A stretch of 64,000 nucleotides of DNA from Methylobacterium sp. WSM2598 (GCF_000379105.1 NZ_KB900609.1:973240-1037239), one strand, 5' to 3'. Counted from the first letter of the stretch, positions 1-8,151 are shown. The notes: generated by a model not told the origin, from the sequence alone. Numbers and translations are program-made.

Positions 1-861
1 CACCACGCCGGTGTCGCGGGCGATGTCGCGGTGGCCGGTGATGCCGCCGAGCACGAGGCGCATCCAGAGGCCCGGCGCGACCGCGGCGCCCTCCGCCACC
101 TCGACCGCCTGGAAGCCGATGTCGTTCGTCTCCTCCAGCACCGGCAGCACGCCGCCGCCGTCGAACGCCACGTTGAACTTGCGCGGCAGGCCGTACAGGG
201 AGCGGTCGTTCAGGATCCAGTTGTGCCAGGACCTGGCGAGGGGGCGGGTGTCGAGGAGTTCCTGGGCGTCGATGCCGGCGGTCGGCGAGCCGGTGACGTT
301 GCGGATGTTGTCGGCGCCGGCCCCCCGGGCGGTCAGGCCGAGATCCACGAGCCCGTCGAGGAAGGGCTGGCCGTGCTCGGTGGCGATCTCGCGCACCTGC
401 AGGTTCGCCCGCGTGGTGACGTGGGCGTAGCCGCCGCCATGGGCATCCGCGAGGTCGGCGATGCCGGCGAACTGCCAGTGCTGCAGGATCCCGTTCGGGA
501 TGCGCAGGCGGCACATGTAGGAGTTCTGGGCCGGCGCGACCCAGAACAGGCCGTGGTAGCGCCAGCGGAAATTGTCCTCGGGCTTGGGCGCCTTGCCGGT
601 TTCGGCCTCGGCGATCAGGCGGTTGTGCCCGTCGAAGGGGTTCTCGGCGCGCTTCCACTTCTCCTGGTCGGCGAGCTTGCCGCCGGCCTTCACGACCCGG
701 TCCTGGGCCTTGATGTGGATGGCGTCGGGCCCGGTCGGCTCGGCGGCCGGCGGGGCCGCCGCGCCGCCGAGGCCGATCCCGCCGGTCAGGCGGACGGCCT
801 GGATCCCGTTCGCGAATCCTTCGAGGTAACGCTTCTGCTCGGCGTCGAAGTCGTCGGCCAT
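1..861 (-). CDS. nirA: Ferredoxin-type assimilatory nitrite reductase, N-terminal part (cut by window edge)
   Basis: The reading frame opens with ATG at 861 and runs 287 codons off the left edge. Visible segments match the nitrite/sulfite reductase half-domain: a WRYHGLFWVAPAQNSYMCRLR block, a TRANLQVR stretch and an NIRNVTGSP segment typical of the family's substrate and siroheme region. The C-terminal [4Fe-4S]/siroheme cysteines lie outside the window, so completeness cannot be judged. The expected role is six-electron reduction of nitrite to ammonium in the cytoplasm. It is the last visible gene of the nrtA-nrtB-nrtD-FAD oxidoreductase run, only 11 bases after the oxidoreductase stop, so it is probably cotranscribed. 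A sulfite reductase is the alternative, made less likely by the nitrate-uptake neighbours. Confidence 0.88.
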   Translation of the reverse strand, partial: MADDFDAEQKRYLEGFANGIQAVRLTGGIGLGGAAAPPAAEPTGPDAIHIKAQDRVVKAGGKLADQEKWKRAENPFDGHNRLIAEAETGKAPKPEDNFRWRYHGLFWVAPAQNSYMCRLRIPNGILQHWQFAGIADLADAHGGGYAHVTTRANLQVREIATEHGQPFLDGLVDLGLTARGAGADNIRNVTGSPTAGIDAQELLDTRPLARSWHNWILNDRSLYGLPRKFNVAFDGGGVLPVLEETNDIGFQAVEVAEGAAVAPGLWMRLVLGGITGHRDIARDTGVV

Positions 862-872
862 TGCGCGCTCCT

Positions 873-2090
873 TCACGCTGCGAGGGGTTGGGGAGCCGGG
901 CGACCGAAGATCAGGTCGTCCCGGTCGGCGCGGGCGAGGCGCTCGCCCGAGCGGATCAGGGCCTTGCACCAGCCCTGCTCGGCGACGTCGCCGACGAAGA
1001 CCGCGCCGAGGAGGCGGTTCTCGGCGATGACGAGCTTGCGGTAGAGCCCCGCCGCCGGATCGCTCCAGGTCACGGCCTCGGCGCCCTCCGGCACGTCCAC
1101 GAGCCCGGCCGAGAAGACCGGCAGGCCGGAGACCTTCAGGCTGGTGGAGAGGGCGGTGCCCGCGTAGGCGGCCGCCTCGCCGCAGAGGTGGCGGGCCAGC
1201 ACCTCGGCCTGCTCGTAGGCCGGCTCGACGAGGCCGTAGGTCATGCCCCGGTGCTCGGCGCACTCGCCGAGGGCGAAGACGGACGGGTCGGAGGTGGTCA
1301 TCCGGTCGTCGACCCGGATGCCGCGCCCGACCGCGAGGCCCGAGGCGGCGGCGAGCGACGTGGAGGGCCGCACCCCGACCGACAGGACGACGAGGTCGGC
1401 CGGGATCGTCGCGCCGTCGGCGAGGCGCAGGGCCTCGACGCGCCCCTCGCCCTCGACCGCGGCGGTATCGGCCTCGAGCCGCACCCGCACCCCGCGCGCC
1501 TCGATGGCCCGTCTCACGAGGTCGGCGGCGGCGTGGTCGAGCTGGCGCTCCATCAGGCGGTCCATCACGTGGAGGAGCGTCGTCTCGGCGCCGAGCCGGG
1601 CGAGGCCGACCGCCGCTTCGAGCCCGAGCAGGCCGCCGCCGATCACCACCGCGCGGGCGCCGGGCGCGGCGGCGCGCCGGATCGCCGCCACGTCCGCGAG
1701 GTCGCGGAAGGTGACGATGCCGGGGAGGTCCATCCCGGGCCTCGGCAGGCGGATCGGCACCGAGCCGACCGCGAGGACGAGCCGGTCGTAGGGGAGGACG
1801 AGCCCCTCCCCGACCCGGACGGTGCGGGACTCCCGGTCGATGGCGGTGGCGGGCGCGCCGGTGACCAGGGTGATGCCGTGATCGGCGTACCAGTCGAGGC
1901 CGCGGAAGGTGCAGGCGGCCTCGTCGACCTCGCCGCCGAGCAGCGAGGAGAGCAGCACGCGGTTGTAGGCCGCCACCGGCTCGGCGCCGACGACCGTCAC
2001 CGCGTAGCGGCCGCCCTGGCGCTCGGTCAGCCGCTCCAGGAAGCGGAGCGAGGCCATGCCGTTGCCGACCACGACGAGGCGTTCCTGCAT
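873..2090 (-). CDS. NirB-like FAD-dependent NAD(P)H oxidoreductase
   Basis: This 405-residue protein has two dinucleotide-binding folds: an N-terminal FAD site (VVVGNGMASLRFLE, residues 4-17) and a central NAD(P) site around VVIGGGLLGLEAAVGLA. The VFALGECAEHRG segment matches NirB and rubredoxin-reductase type FAD proteins. It corresponds to the N-terminal electron-input module of NADH nitrite reductase, without the [2Fe-2S] and siroheme parts. It probably passes electrons from NAD(P)H to the adjacent nitrite reductase or to an assimilatory nitrate reductase encoded beyond the window. The ATG at 2090 is chosen because the NGMASLRF fold begins directly after it; an upstream in-frame ATG at 2165 would add a proline-rich leader and overlap nrtD. 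The start lies 10 bases after the nrtD stop. Confidence 0.82.
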   Translation of the reverse strand: MQERLVVVGNGMASLRFLERLTERQGGRYAVTVVGAEPVAAYNRVLLSSLLGGEVDEAACTFRGLDWYADHGITLVTGAPATAIDRESRTVRVGEGLVLPYDRLVLAVGSVPIRLPRPGMDLPGIVTFRDLADVAAIRRAAAPGARAVVIGGGLLGLEAAVGLARLGAETTLLHVMDRLMERQLDHAAADLVRRAIEARGVRVRLEADTAAVEGEGRVEALRLADGATIPADLVVLSVGVRPSTSLAAASGLAVGRGIRVDDRMTTSDPSVFALGECAEHRGMTYGLVEPAYEQAEVLARHLCGEAAAYAGTALSTSLKVSGLPVFSAGLVDVPEGAEAVTWSDPAAGLYRKLVIAENRLLGAVFVGDVAEQGWCKALIRSGERLARADRDDLIFGRPAPQPLAA

Positions 2091-2100
2091 CGTCCCGGCC

Positions 2101-2895
2101 TCAGGCGGCGAGGGCCGGCTTGGCGTGCCGGGCGTAGAGGAATTCCAGCACCTCCGCGCGGGCATGCGTGTAGGTCGGGTCCTCGACGAGGTCGAGGCGC
2201 CGGCGCGGCCGGGCGAGCGGCACGGCCAGGACCTCGCCGATCGTGGCGGAGGGGCCGTTCGTCATCATCACGATGCGGTCGGAGAGGAGCACCGCCTCGT
2301 CCACGTCGTGGGTGATCATGATGACGGTGTTGCGCAGGCGCAGGTGGATCTCCATGAGCTGGTCCTGGAGATGGGCCCGGGTCAGGGCGTCGAGGGCGCC
2401 GAAGGGCTCGTCCATCAGCAGCACCTTCGGCTCCATGGCGAGCGCCCGGGCGATGCCGACGCGCTGCTTCATGCCGCCGGAGATCTCGTGCGGGCGCTTC
2501 TCGGCCGCGTGCGTCATGTTCACGAGGGCGAGGTTGTGCGCGACCCAGTCGCGCCGCTCCGCCCGGCCCTTCCTGGCGCGCAGCACCTTGTCGACCGCGA
2601 GGGCCACGTTCTCCCGCACGGTGAGCCAGGGCAGGAGCGAGTGGTTCTGGAACACCACGGCCCGCTCGGGGCCGGGGCTGTTGACCTCGCGGTCGTCGAG
2701 CAGGACGCCGCCCGTCGAGGCGCGCAGCAGGCCCGCCACGATGTTGAGCACCGTCGACTTGCCGCAGCCCGAATGGCCGATCAGCGAGACGAACTCGCCC
2801 TTGGCGATCGAGAGGTTGACGTCGCGCAGCACTTCCGTGGTGCGCCCGGCCCGCGTGAAGCTGATGCCGACATTCGAGAGGACGAGGTGGCTCAT
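2101..2895 (-). CDS. nrtD: Nitrate ABC transporter ATP-binding protein
   Basis: The 264-residue ATPase has Walker A GHSGCGKST at residues 40-48, a Q-loop (VVFQNHSLLPW), signature ISGGMKQRV near 138-146, Walker B VLLMDEP at 158-164 and an H-loop in MITHDVDEA. Length and the MTNGPSATIGEVL tail fit the NrtD/SsuB/TauB subfamily that powers oxyanion uptake. It lacks the NrtA-like C-terminal domain found in NrtC of cyanobacteria. It follows the permease gene nrtB by 13 bases and precedes nitrite-reductase genes, so nitrate or nitrite is the expected substrate. Specificity rests on context, since sulfonate and taurine ATPases look alike. Confidence 0.9.
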   Translation of the reverse strand: MSHLVLSNVGISFTRAGRTTEVLRDVNLSIAKGEFVSLIGHSGCGKSTVLNIVAGLLRASTGGVLLDDREVNSPGPERAVVFQNHSLLPWLTVRENVALAVDKVLRARKGRAERRDWVAHNLALVNMTHAAEKRPHEISGGMKQRVGIARALAMEPKVLLMDEPFGALDALTRAHLQDQLMEIHLRLRNTVIMITHDVDEAVLLSDRIVMMTNGPSATIGEVLAVPLARPRRRLDLVEDPTYTHARAEVLEFLYARHAKPALAA

Positions 2896-2908
2896 GGCGC
2901 GGGGCTCC

Positions 2909-3775
2909 TCAGGCGCTGGCGGTGCCGCGGGTGACGAGCTGCCCGATCCCGGCGACCACGCGGTCGAGGACGAAGCCGATCACGCCGACATAGACGAGGG
3001 CGACGATGATCTCGCTGATATGCGAGGAGTTCCACGCGTCCCAGATGAAGAAGCCGATGCCGACGCCGCCGATCAGCATCTCGGCCGCCACGATCGCCAG
3101 CCACGACAGGCCGACCCCGATGCGAAGACCGGTGAAGATGTAGGGCGCCGCCGAGGGCAGCATGATCTTGCCGAAGAACTCGAAGGCGTTGAGCCGGAGC
3201 ACCGACGCGACGTTGCGGTAATCCTGCGGGATGTTGCGGATTCCGACCGCCGTGTTGATGATGATCGGCCAGATCGAGGTGATGAAGATCACGAAGATGG
3301 CCGAGGGCTGGCCATCCCGGAAGGCGGCGAGCGAGAGCGGCAGCCAGGCGAGGGGCGGGATGGTGCGCAGCACCTGGAAGATCGGGTCGAGGCCGCGCAT
3401 GGCCCATTCGGACTGGCCGACCAGCGTGCCGAGCAGCACGCCCGCCACGGAGGCGAGCGCGAAGCCGAGCGCCACGCGCTGCAGGCTCGCCACGATGTGC
3501 CAGAACAGCCCCTTGTCGGTGCCGCCATTGTCGAAGAACGGGTCGGAGATGATCGGCCAGGCCTCGCTCATCACCCGCGACGGGGCGGGCAGGCCGGCGC
3601 CGGGCCGGTCGCAGAGCACCTGCCAGACGAGCAGGAACAGGCCGAGCACCACGAGGGGCGGCACGATGCGGGCCGCGAGGGCCCTCAGGCCCGCCGCCGT
3701 TACGAGGGGGCCGCGCGACGCCTCCCCCTTCCGCCGCGCGGCGGCGAGGCCGCCGATGGAGGTTCCGAGGGCCAT
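2909..3775 (-). CDS. nrtB: Nitrate ABC transporter permease
   Basis: This 288-residue inner-membrane protein has about six hydrophobic helices. The first follows a basic N-terminus, and the binding-protein-dependent transport signature lies in the region SVLRLNAFEFFGKIMLPSAA. This is the BPD_transp_1 fold of NrtB/SsuC-type permeases. Its ATG overlaps the last base of the nrtA stop codon (TGATG), implying translational coupling. With NrtA as binding protein and NrtD as ATPase it should form the high-affinity nitrate importer. Confidence 0.9.
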   Translation of the reverse strand: MALGTSIGGLAAARRKGEASRGPLVTAAGLRALAARIVPPLVVLGLFLLVWQVLCDRPGAGLPAPSRVMSEAWPIISDPFFDNGGTDKGLFWHIVASLQRVALGFALASVAGVLLGTLVGQSEWAMRGLDPIFQVLRTIPPLAWLPLSLAAFRDGQPSAIFVIFITSIWPIIINTAVGIRNIPQDYRNVASVLRLNAFEFFGKIMLPSAAPYIFTGLRIGVGLSWLAIVAAEMLIGGVGIGFFIWDAWNSSHISEIIVALVYVGVIGFVLDRVVAGIGQLVTRGTASA

Positions 3776-5070
3776 CACGCCACCTTCTTGATGCTGAGGC
3801 TGGACAGGTAGGCGGCCGGATCGGCCGGATCGAAGACCTTGCCGTCGAAGAAGGTCTCCCTGCCCCGCGAGGTCGAGGCCGGGATCGCGCTCACGCCGAG
3901 CGCCTTGGCCGCCTCGCGCCACAGGTCCTCGCGGTTGACCTTGGCGATCAGGGCCCTGGTGTCGGTCTGGGGCTCGAACTTGCCCCAGCGGATGTCCTCG
4001 GTGAGGAACCAGAGGTCGTGGGACTGGAACGGATAGGAGGCGTGGTCGCGGAAGAACTTCATCACGAAGGGGCTGTCCTGCACGACCCGGCCGTCGCCGT
4101 AATCGATGGTGCCCTTCATGCGCCCGGCGACGTCGCCGACCGGGATGTTGATCCACTGGCGCTTGGCCACGATGGCGGCGAACTCGTCCCGGTTCTCGGG
4201 CCGGTCGCACCATTGCTGCGCCTCGATCACCGCCATCAGCAGGGCGCGGGTGGCGTTCGGGTATTTCTGGACCCAGTCCGCCCGCATGGCGAAGGCCTTC
4301 TCGGGATGGTCCTTCCAGAGCTCGCCGGTGGTGAGCGCCGTGTAGCCGAGCCCCTGCTGGACGAGCTGGGCGTTCCACGGCTCGCCGACGCAGAAGCAAT
4401 CCATCGTGCCGACCTTCATGTTCGCCACCATCTGGGGCGGCGGCACCACGATGGTCTCGATGTCGCGGTCCGGATCGATCCCGCCGGCCGCCAGCCAGTA
4501 GCGGATCCAGAGGTCGTGGGTGCCGCCCGGGAAGGTCATGGCGGCCTTCACGGACTTGCCGGCGGCCTTCTTCTTGTCGGTCGCGACCCGGAAGACCTTG
4601 GAATCGAGCGCCACCTTGGCGTCGAGGTACTCCTTGGCCACCGAGATGCACTGCCCGTTGAGGTTGAGCCGGGCGAGGATGTGCATCGGCACCGGGACGT
4701 TGTTCTGGGTCACCCGGCCGGCGCTGATCAGGTAGGGCATCGGCGTCAGGATGTGGGCGCCGTCGATGCCGTTGCCCTCGGAGCCGAGGACGAGGTTGTC
4801 GCGGGTGGTGCCCCAGGAGGCCTGCTTGAGCACCTCCACCTCGGGCATGCCGTGCTTGGCGAAGAAGCCCTTCTCCTTGGCGACGAAGAGCGGGCCCGCG
4901 TCGGTCAGCGCGATGAAGCCGAGCTTGGCGCCCTTCACCTCGGGCCCCGTCCCCTGCGCGAAGGCCCCGCCCGGCAGCGCGGCCCTGGCGGCGGCGGTGA
5001 GCGAGAGGGCGGCGGCCGCCCCCTTCAGAAGGCCGCGACGCGTCGTGTGGTCACCCCTGCCGATCGACAC
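3775..5070 (-). CDS. nrtA: Nitrate ABC transporter substrate-binding protein with Tat-type signal
   Basis: This 431-residue protein starts with a twin-arginine-like leader ([16 protein letters not shown]) and an alanine-rich cleavage region ending near GGAFAQ at residues 35-39. The mature part carries NrtA/CmpA family landmarks: [22 protein letters not shown], the [12 protein letters not shown] loop and [14 protein letters not shown]. It binds nitrate in the periplasm and presents it to NrtB/NrtD. The GTG start at 5070 is supported by an AGGAG about ten bases upstream. It resembles NasS, encoded just upstream, which probably descended from the same protein family. It is preceded by a sigma-54-type promoter and an ANTAR leader. 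Confidence 0.9.
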   Translation of the reverse strand: MSIGRGDHTTRRGLLKGAAAALSLTAAARAALPGGAFAQGTGPEVKGAKLGFIALTDAGPLFVAKEKGFFAKHGMPEVEVLKQASWGTTRDNLVLGSEGNGIDGAHILTPMPYLISAGRVTQNNVPVPMHILARLNLNGQCISVAKEYLDAKVALDSKVFRVATDKKKAAGKSVKAAMTFPGGTHDLWIRYWLAAGGIDPDRDIETIVVPPPQMVANMKVGTMDCFCVGEPWNAQLVQQGLGYTALTTGELWKDHPEKAFAMRADWVQKYPNATRALLMAVIEAQQWCDRPENRDEFAAIVAKRQWINIPVGDVAGRMKGTIDYGDGRVVQDSPFVMKFFRDHASYPFQSHDLWFLTEDIRWGKFEPQTDTRALIAKVNREDLWREAAKALGVSAIPASTSRGRETFFDGKVFDPADPAAYLSSLSIKKVA

Positions 5071-5228
5071 CGTGTCCCGCTCCTGTCGTCCTTGCGGGCG
5101 GCGCCCGCGTTGCCGAAACGAAAAAACCGCTGCCCAAGCTCGTCCGGGCCCCGGCAGGCGGGGCTCCAGCGGAGAGTCGGGTCAGCGGCCTTGCTGACGG
5201 TGAGATCCCGTCGGCGCTGACGGGCTCG
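5071..5228 (-). promoter_or_regulatory. Nitrate-operon leader: two ANTAR hairpins followed by an attenuator
   Basis: Read on the minus strand, the untranslated leader of nrtA holds hairpin 1 at 5224-5207 (stem CCCGTC/GACGGG, loop AGCGCC) and hairpin 2 at 5198-5181 (stem GTCAGC/GCTGAC, loop AAGGCC). Both have six-base loops with A at position 1 and G at position 4, the pattern bound by ANTAR proteins. An intrinsic terminator follows. The 3' arm of hairpin 2 contains CCGCTG, which could also pair with the CAGCGG of the terminator, so the structures can exclude each other. NasT, encoded upstream, has an ANTAR domain. Binding and antitermination are inferred from the known NasR and NasT systems. 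Confidence 0.85.
5121..5172 (-). terminator. Attenuator terminator in the nrtA leader
   Basis: On the minus strand CCGCTG (5172-5167) pairs with CAGCGG (5132-5127), which is followed by six T residues (5126-5121). An inner GC stem, CCCCG/CGGGG, lies between them. It sits about 50 bases before the nrtA GTG and just after the second ANTAR hairpin. It should stop transcription unless NasT stabilises the upstream hairpins. Confidence 0.82.
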
Positions 5229-5239
5229 ATCCTTTTCAA

Positions 5240-5256
5240 AGCAGATCCCGTGCCAA
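5240..5256 (-). promoter_or_regulatory. Sigma-54 type promoter for the nrt operon
   Basis: On the minus strand TTGGCACGGGATCTGCT has the invariant GG-N10-GC of RpoN promoters and differs from TTGGCAC-N5-TTGCT at one position. A start site about 12 bases downstream, near 5229, would put both ANTAR hairpins in the transcript. RpoN promoters need an activator, with NtrC expected for nitrogen control. Confidence 0.8.
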
Positions 5257-5600
5257 CTCTCGTCGAACCGCCCAAGTCATTGATCTGGATCGATTCCAGC
5301 CGATCCGGCGCGGGCCCGGCCGCCGGGCGCCGCCCCGTGCTGCGCTGCACAAATCGGCAGCGCCCTGTCTGCCAAACAGGCAGGCCGGCGGCCTGCCTGC
5401 GCGCTGAGCAGAACGGCGTCGGGCAAGATGGCGTTGGGCGAGAAGGCGTGGGGCGAGAAGGCATGGGGCAAGAAGGCGTGGGGCAAGAAGGCGTGCGGCA
5501 AGAAGGCGTGCGGCAAGAAGGCGTGCGGCAAGTCTGCCGCGCCTCTCGCTCTCGCGTCCTTGACCGCCCCCGGACCGGCGACCGCCTCGGCGAATGATGC
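5257..5600. other. Intergenic region between nasS and the nrt promoter
   Basis: No gene is supported here. The region holds the dyad GCGCTGC-N8-GCAGCGC at 5342-5363, about 120 bases upstream of the predicted start site and so in the range of an activator (NtrC-type) enhancer, though the match to the NtrC consensus is weak. A perfect 10-bp inverted repeat, CAGGCAGGCC-N3-GGCCTGCCTG, lies at 5377-5399 and could end nasS transcription. A 15-bp tandem array lies at 5421-5532. Confidence 0.6.
5421..5532. repeat. 15-bp tandem repeat, about 7.5 copies
   Basis: Units of the form GGGCAAGAAGGCGTG run head to tail, with the last copies starting CGG. Variants at one or two positions show drift; a degenerate copy may precede at 5406. 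The period is a multiple of three, so frames stay open across it (GKKAC-type and LPHAF-type peptides on the two strands), but no start, RBS or homology supports a gene. It lies between nasS and the nrtA regulatory region. Confidence 0.9.
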
Positions 5601-6605
5601 TCAGGCGGCCAGCAGGTCGGGCCTGGGCAGGGCCGCCGCCTGGGCGCGGGCGGCGGGCGGCGCGGCGAACTGGCCGCAGGCCTCCATCTCGGCGAGGATC
5701 CAGTCGATCGCCCCCATGTCGAAGGCCAGGACCTCCTCCCCGAGGGTCAGGTAGTCGGGCGCGGCGCGCGGGGCGGCGCCCCGGGGCGCGAGCTGCAGCG
5801 ACCCGGCGAGCCCGCGCAGGATCAGGTCGGGGTCGAGGCCGAGGTGGCGCGGCGCCGCGAGCATGCGGGCGAGGTCGGGCCGGTTGCCCGGCTCCCCGCA
5901 CCAGCGCGCCGCCGCCCGCAGGGCGCGCAGCAGCGGCGGCACCCGCTCCTCCAGCTCGGCCGGCAGCGCCAGCACCTTCTCGGGGCAATCCGGCGCGAGA
6001 TCGACGCCGAGGGCGGCGATGCGCCCGACCCCGGCCTCCACCGCGACGCTGTTCCAGGGCGCGCCGACGCAGAAGCCGTCGATCAGGCCCCGGCGCAGGG
6101 ACTCGACGGTCCGCGGCGGCGGCACGGCGACGAGCCGGACCTGGTCGAGGCGGCAGCCGCCGAGGGCGAGCAGCCGGCGCAGCTGGTAGGTGTGGCTGGA
6201 GAAGGGATGCACGGTCCCCAAGGTGAGCGGCCGCCCCGCCGCGGCCCGCGCTCCGGCCAGGGCGGCGAGGGCGCGGGCCACCTCGGGCAGGGCCTCGCCG
6301 TCCGGGCGCATCGCCTCCCAGAGGGGAAGCGACAGGGTGACGGCGTTGCCGTTGCGGCCGAGCGCCGCCGGGGCGATCAGGCTCGCGGGCGGGCCGCTGA
6401 GGCCGAGATGGCTCGCGAGGGCGAGGGGCGCCAGGATGTGGGCGCCGTCGAGGAGGCCGAGGGCGAGCTTGTCGCGCAGGGTCGCCCAGGAGGGCTCGGC
6501 CACGAGCTCGACGCGCAGGCCTTCCCGGGCGGCGAAGCCGCCTTCCGCCATCGCGATGACGGTGGCGGCGTCCGTGAGCGGGACGTATCCGAGCTGGAAC
6601 CTCAT
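5601..6605 (-). CDS. nasS: NasS-like nitrate/nitrite sensor
   Basis: This 334-residue protein is related to NrtA but has no signal peptide, starting directly with MRFQLGYVPLTDAAT. Shared landmarks are GAHILAPLALASHLG and IDGFCVGAPWNSVAVEAG. In the known NasS-NasT system the cytoplasmic NasS holds NasT when nitrate is absent and releases it when nitrate or nitrite binds. Its ATG overlaps the nasT stop in ATGA, so the pair is translationally coupled. A cytoplasmic location is inferred from the missing leader. Confidence 0.88.
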   Translation of the reverse strand: MRFQLGYVPLTDAATVIAMAEGGFAAREGLRVELVAEPSWATLRDKLALGLLDGAHILAPLALASHLGLSGPPASLIAPAALGRNGNAVTLSLPLWEAMRPDGEALPEVARALAALAGARAAAGRPLTLGTVHPFSSHTYQLRRLLALGGCRLDQVRLVAVPPPRTVESLRRGLIDGFCVGAPWNSVAVEAGVGRIAALGVDLAPDCPEKVLALPAELEERVPPLLRALRAAARWCGEPGNRPDLARMLAAPRHLGLDPDLILRGLAGSLQLAPRGAAPRAAPDYLTLGEEVLAFDMGAIDWILAEMEACGQFAAPPAARAQAAALPRPDLLAA

Positions 6606-7222
6606 CCGAGCAGGTCCGCGGCGGTGACGATGGCGCGGGCGATGTCCACGATCTTGCGCTTCTCGTTCATGGCCTTGCGGCGCAGCTGCTTGTAGGCCTC
6701 GTCCTCCGACAGGCCCTTGGCGCTCATCAGGATGCCCTTGGCGCGGTCGATGAGCTTGCGGTCGGCGAGTTCGTTGCGGGCCTCGGCCAGTTCGCGCTGG
6801 AGCCGCGCGAAGGCGTTGAAGCGCAGGATCGCCACCTCGATGATCGGCTTGATCCGGTCCGCCTTGAGCCCGTCCACGATGTAGGCCGAGATGCCCGCAT
6901 CCACCGCGGCCTGCATCATGGCGGTGTCGCTGCGGTCGACGAACATCGCGACCGGCTTCTCGACCAGGCGGGAGACGCCGAAGAGCTGCTCCAGGAGGTC
7001 GCGGCTCGGGCTCTCGAGGTGGATGACGACCACGTCGGGCGCCAGGGCCGAGAGCCTGTCGAGGAGGTCGACCGTGTCGGGAATCACGACGACGCGGGCG
7101 CCGTCGAGGTTGCGCAGGCCCTCCTCCAGCACGGCCGCGCGCGCCCGGCTCGGGTCGACGACCGCGATGGTCAGGCTCTGGTCGGGGGAGGTCAGCGGGG
7201 CAGTGGTCACAGGGTCGGGCAT
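6602..7222 (-). CDS. nasT: NasT, ANTAR-domain transcription antiterminator
   Basis: The 206-residue protein has an N-terminal receiver-like domain (about 15-140) and a C-terminal ANTAR RNA-binding domain (about 152-206, LADRKLIDRAKGILM followed by EDEAYKQLRRKAM). The segment DVVVIHLESPSRD occupies the usual phosphorylation-site strand but lacks a clear acceptor aspartate, as in other pseudo-receiver NasT proteins. It should bind the two hairpins in the nrtA leader and let RNA polymerase pass the attenuator, under restraint by NasS. The ATG at 7222 is preferred to an upstream in-frame start at 7453 because the extension is low-complexity and arginine-rich. Confidence 0.9.
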   Translation of the reverse strand: MPDPVTTAPLTSPDQSLTIAVVDPSRARAAVLEEGLRNLDGARVVVIPDTVDLLDRLSALAPDVVVIHLESPSRDLLEQLFGVSRLVEKPVAMFVDRSDTAMMQAAVDAGISAYIVDGLKADRIKPIIEVAILRFNAFARLQRELAEARNELADRKLIDRAKGILMSAKGLSEDEAYKQLRRKAMNEKRKIVDIARAIVTAADLLG

Positions 7223-7435
7223 GCCGGGCGCAAGAGGCAAATGTCGGGCCGGGGCGGTCGGGATCGGACGGAAGTCGGATCGTGCTTCGGCGGCTCGGCC
7301 GCGCCGGACCCGTCCCCGCGGGCCGCGCTCGCACCGCGCGGCGGGGGCGGAAACCCCGCATCGGCCGGGGGAGCGGCCCGGGGCTCGCAAGACCTCGCCG
7401 GCGCGACCCTGCGGAAACCTCGCCGCAATGAAAAG

Positions 7436-7462
7436 GCCGCGGTTCGGCCGCAAAACCGCGGC
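7436..7462. repeat. Inverted repeat upstream of orf at 7498
   Basis: GCCGCGGTT and AACCGCGGC form a perfect 9-bp dyad with a 9-base centre, in the 275-base gap between divergent nasT and the gene at 7498. It could be an operator or a hairpin in the latter's leader. No recognised regulator motif was matched. Confidence 0.5.
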
Positions 7463-7497
7463 TCACTGCGCGGGTGAGCGAACGGAGGATCGGCCCC

Positions 7498-8151
7498 ATG
7501 AGCGAGTTCGACGGCCGGCGCGAGGCTGCGCCGGGATCGGTGGACGGAGGGCGGACGCTCGGCTACCTCCCCCTCCTCCCGACCCTGTGCGTGGCCGCCT
7601 GCCTCGCCGCGGGGTCGCTCTACTGGCGCGACGCGCCGCCCAGACCGCCCGCCGGCCAGGCCGCCGCCGCGGCGCCGCGCCCCGTCCCGGACCCGTTCCG
7701 CACCGCCGAGGCGGGCGGCGAGGCGCTGACGCGCCACCCGCTCCCCCTCGAATTCGCGCGGCAATTCCCCCTCGCGGTGTCGAGCGCCCTCGCCGCCGAG
7801 GCACGGGCGCCCGCCGAACCGGCCGCGGCCGGCCCTCTCTGCGAGGCGCTGCCGGCGGCCGCCCCGGAGAAGCCCCTGCCGCTGAGCGCGCGCCCCGCCC
7901 CGAGGCGGCCGGCGAGCCCCCGCCACGCTTTGCAGGCCGCGCAGGCCCGGCCGTCCCGCCCGGCCGCTCTCCAGGCCGCGGAGGCCGGGCCGGAGGAGAC
8001 GCCGCCCACCGAGCGCGCCTCCTTCGCGGGGCTCGCCCTGCCGCGCGTCGTCGAGACCGGCCGCGTGATGGTGCGCCACGTCTCGGCCCTCGGCGCCGGC
8101 GTCGTGCAGGCGGGCAGCGCCATGCTGGACCTGATCGACCGGCATCCCTGA
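7498..8151 (+). CDS. Hypothetical membrane-anchored protein
   Basis: I do not recognise this 217-residue protein. It has a short charged N-terminus, one hydrophobic segment (about 26-45, YLPLLPTLCVAACLAAGS), then a long alanine/proline-rich stretch of low complexity. The end is better ordered (about 175-217) and contains an amphipathic AGVVQAGSAMLDLID. The topology suggests a single anchor with a periplasmic linker. The ATG at 7498 has GGAGG 9 bases upstream; a GTG at 7474 in the same frame is possible. It is divergent from nasT and 72 bases before the GH15 gene. Confidence 0.6.
   Translation: MSEFDGRREAAPGSVDGGRTLGYLPLLPTLCVAACLAAGSLYWRDAPPRPPAGQAAAAAPRPVPDPFRTAEAGGEALTRHPLPLEFARQFPLAVSSALAAEARAPAEPAAAGPLCEALPAAAPEKPLPLSARPAPRRPASPRHALQAAQARPSRPAALQAAEAGPEETPPTERASFAGLALPRVVETGRVMVRHVSALGAGVVQAGSAMLDLIDRHP

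Noticed and set aside
31..1044. Long plus-strand open frame opposite nirA and the FAD gene, and many similar long frames across the window
   Set aside because: They are antisense shadows caused by high GC; residues are low-complexity (Arg/Gly/Ala/Pro or His/Asp rich) and the opposite strand holds recognisable proteins.
5421..5532. CRISPR array
   Set aside because: Repeats are 15 bp with no spacers and no cas genes nearby.
5277..5754. Open frames made of GKKAC or LPHAF repeats over the 15-bp array
   Set aside because: The periodic DNA keeps all in-register frames open; no RBS, homology or conserved start supports coding.
7223..7499. Extended nasT start at 7453 or a fused frame from 7499
   Set aside because: The added sequence is Arg/Gly-rich without homology and crosses the divergent promoter gap.
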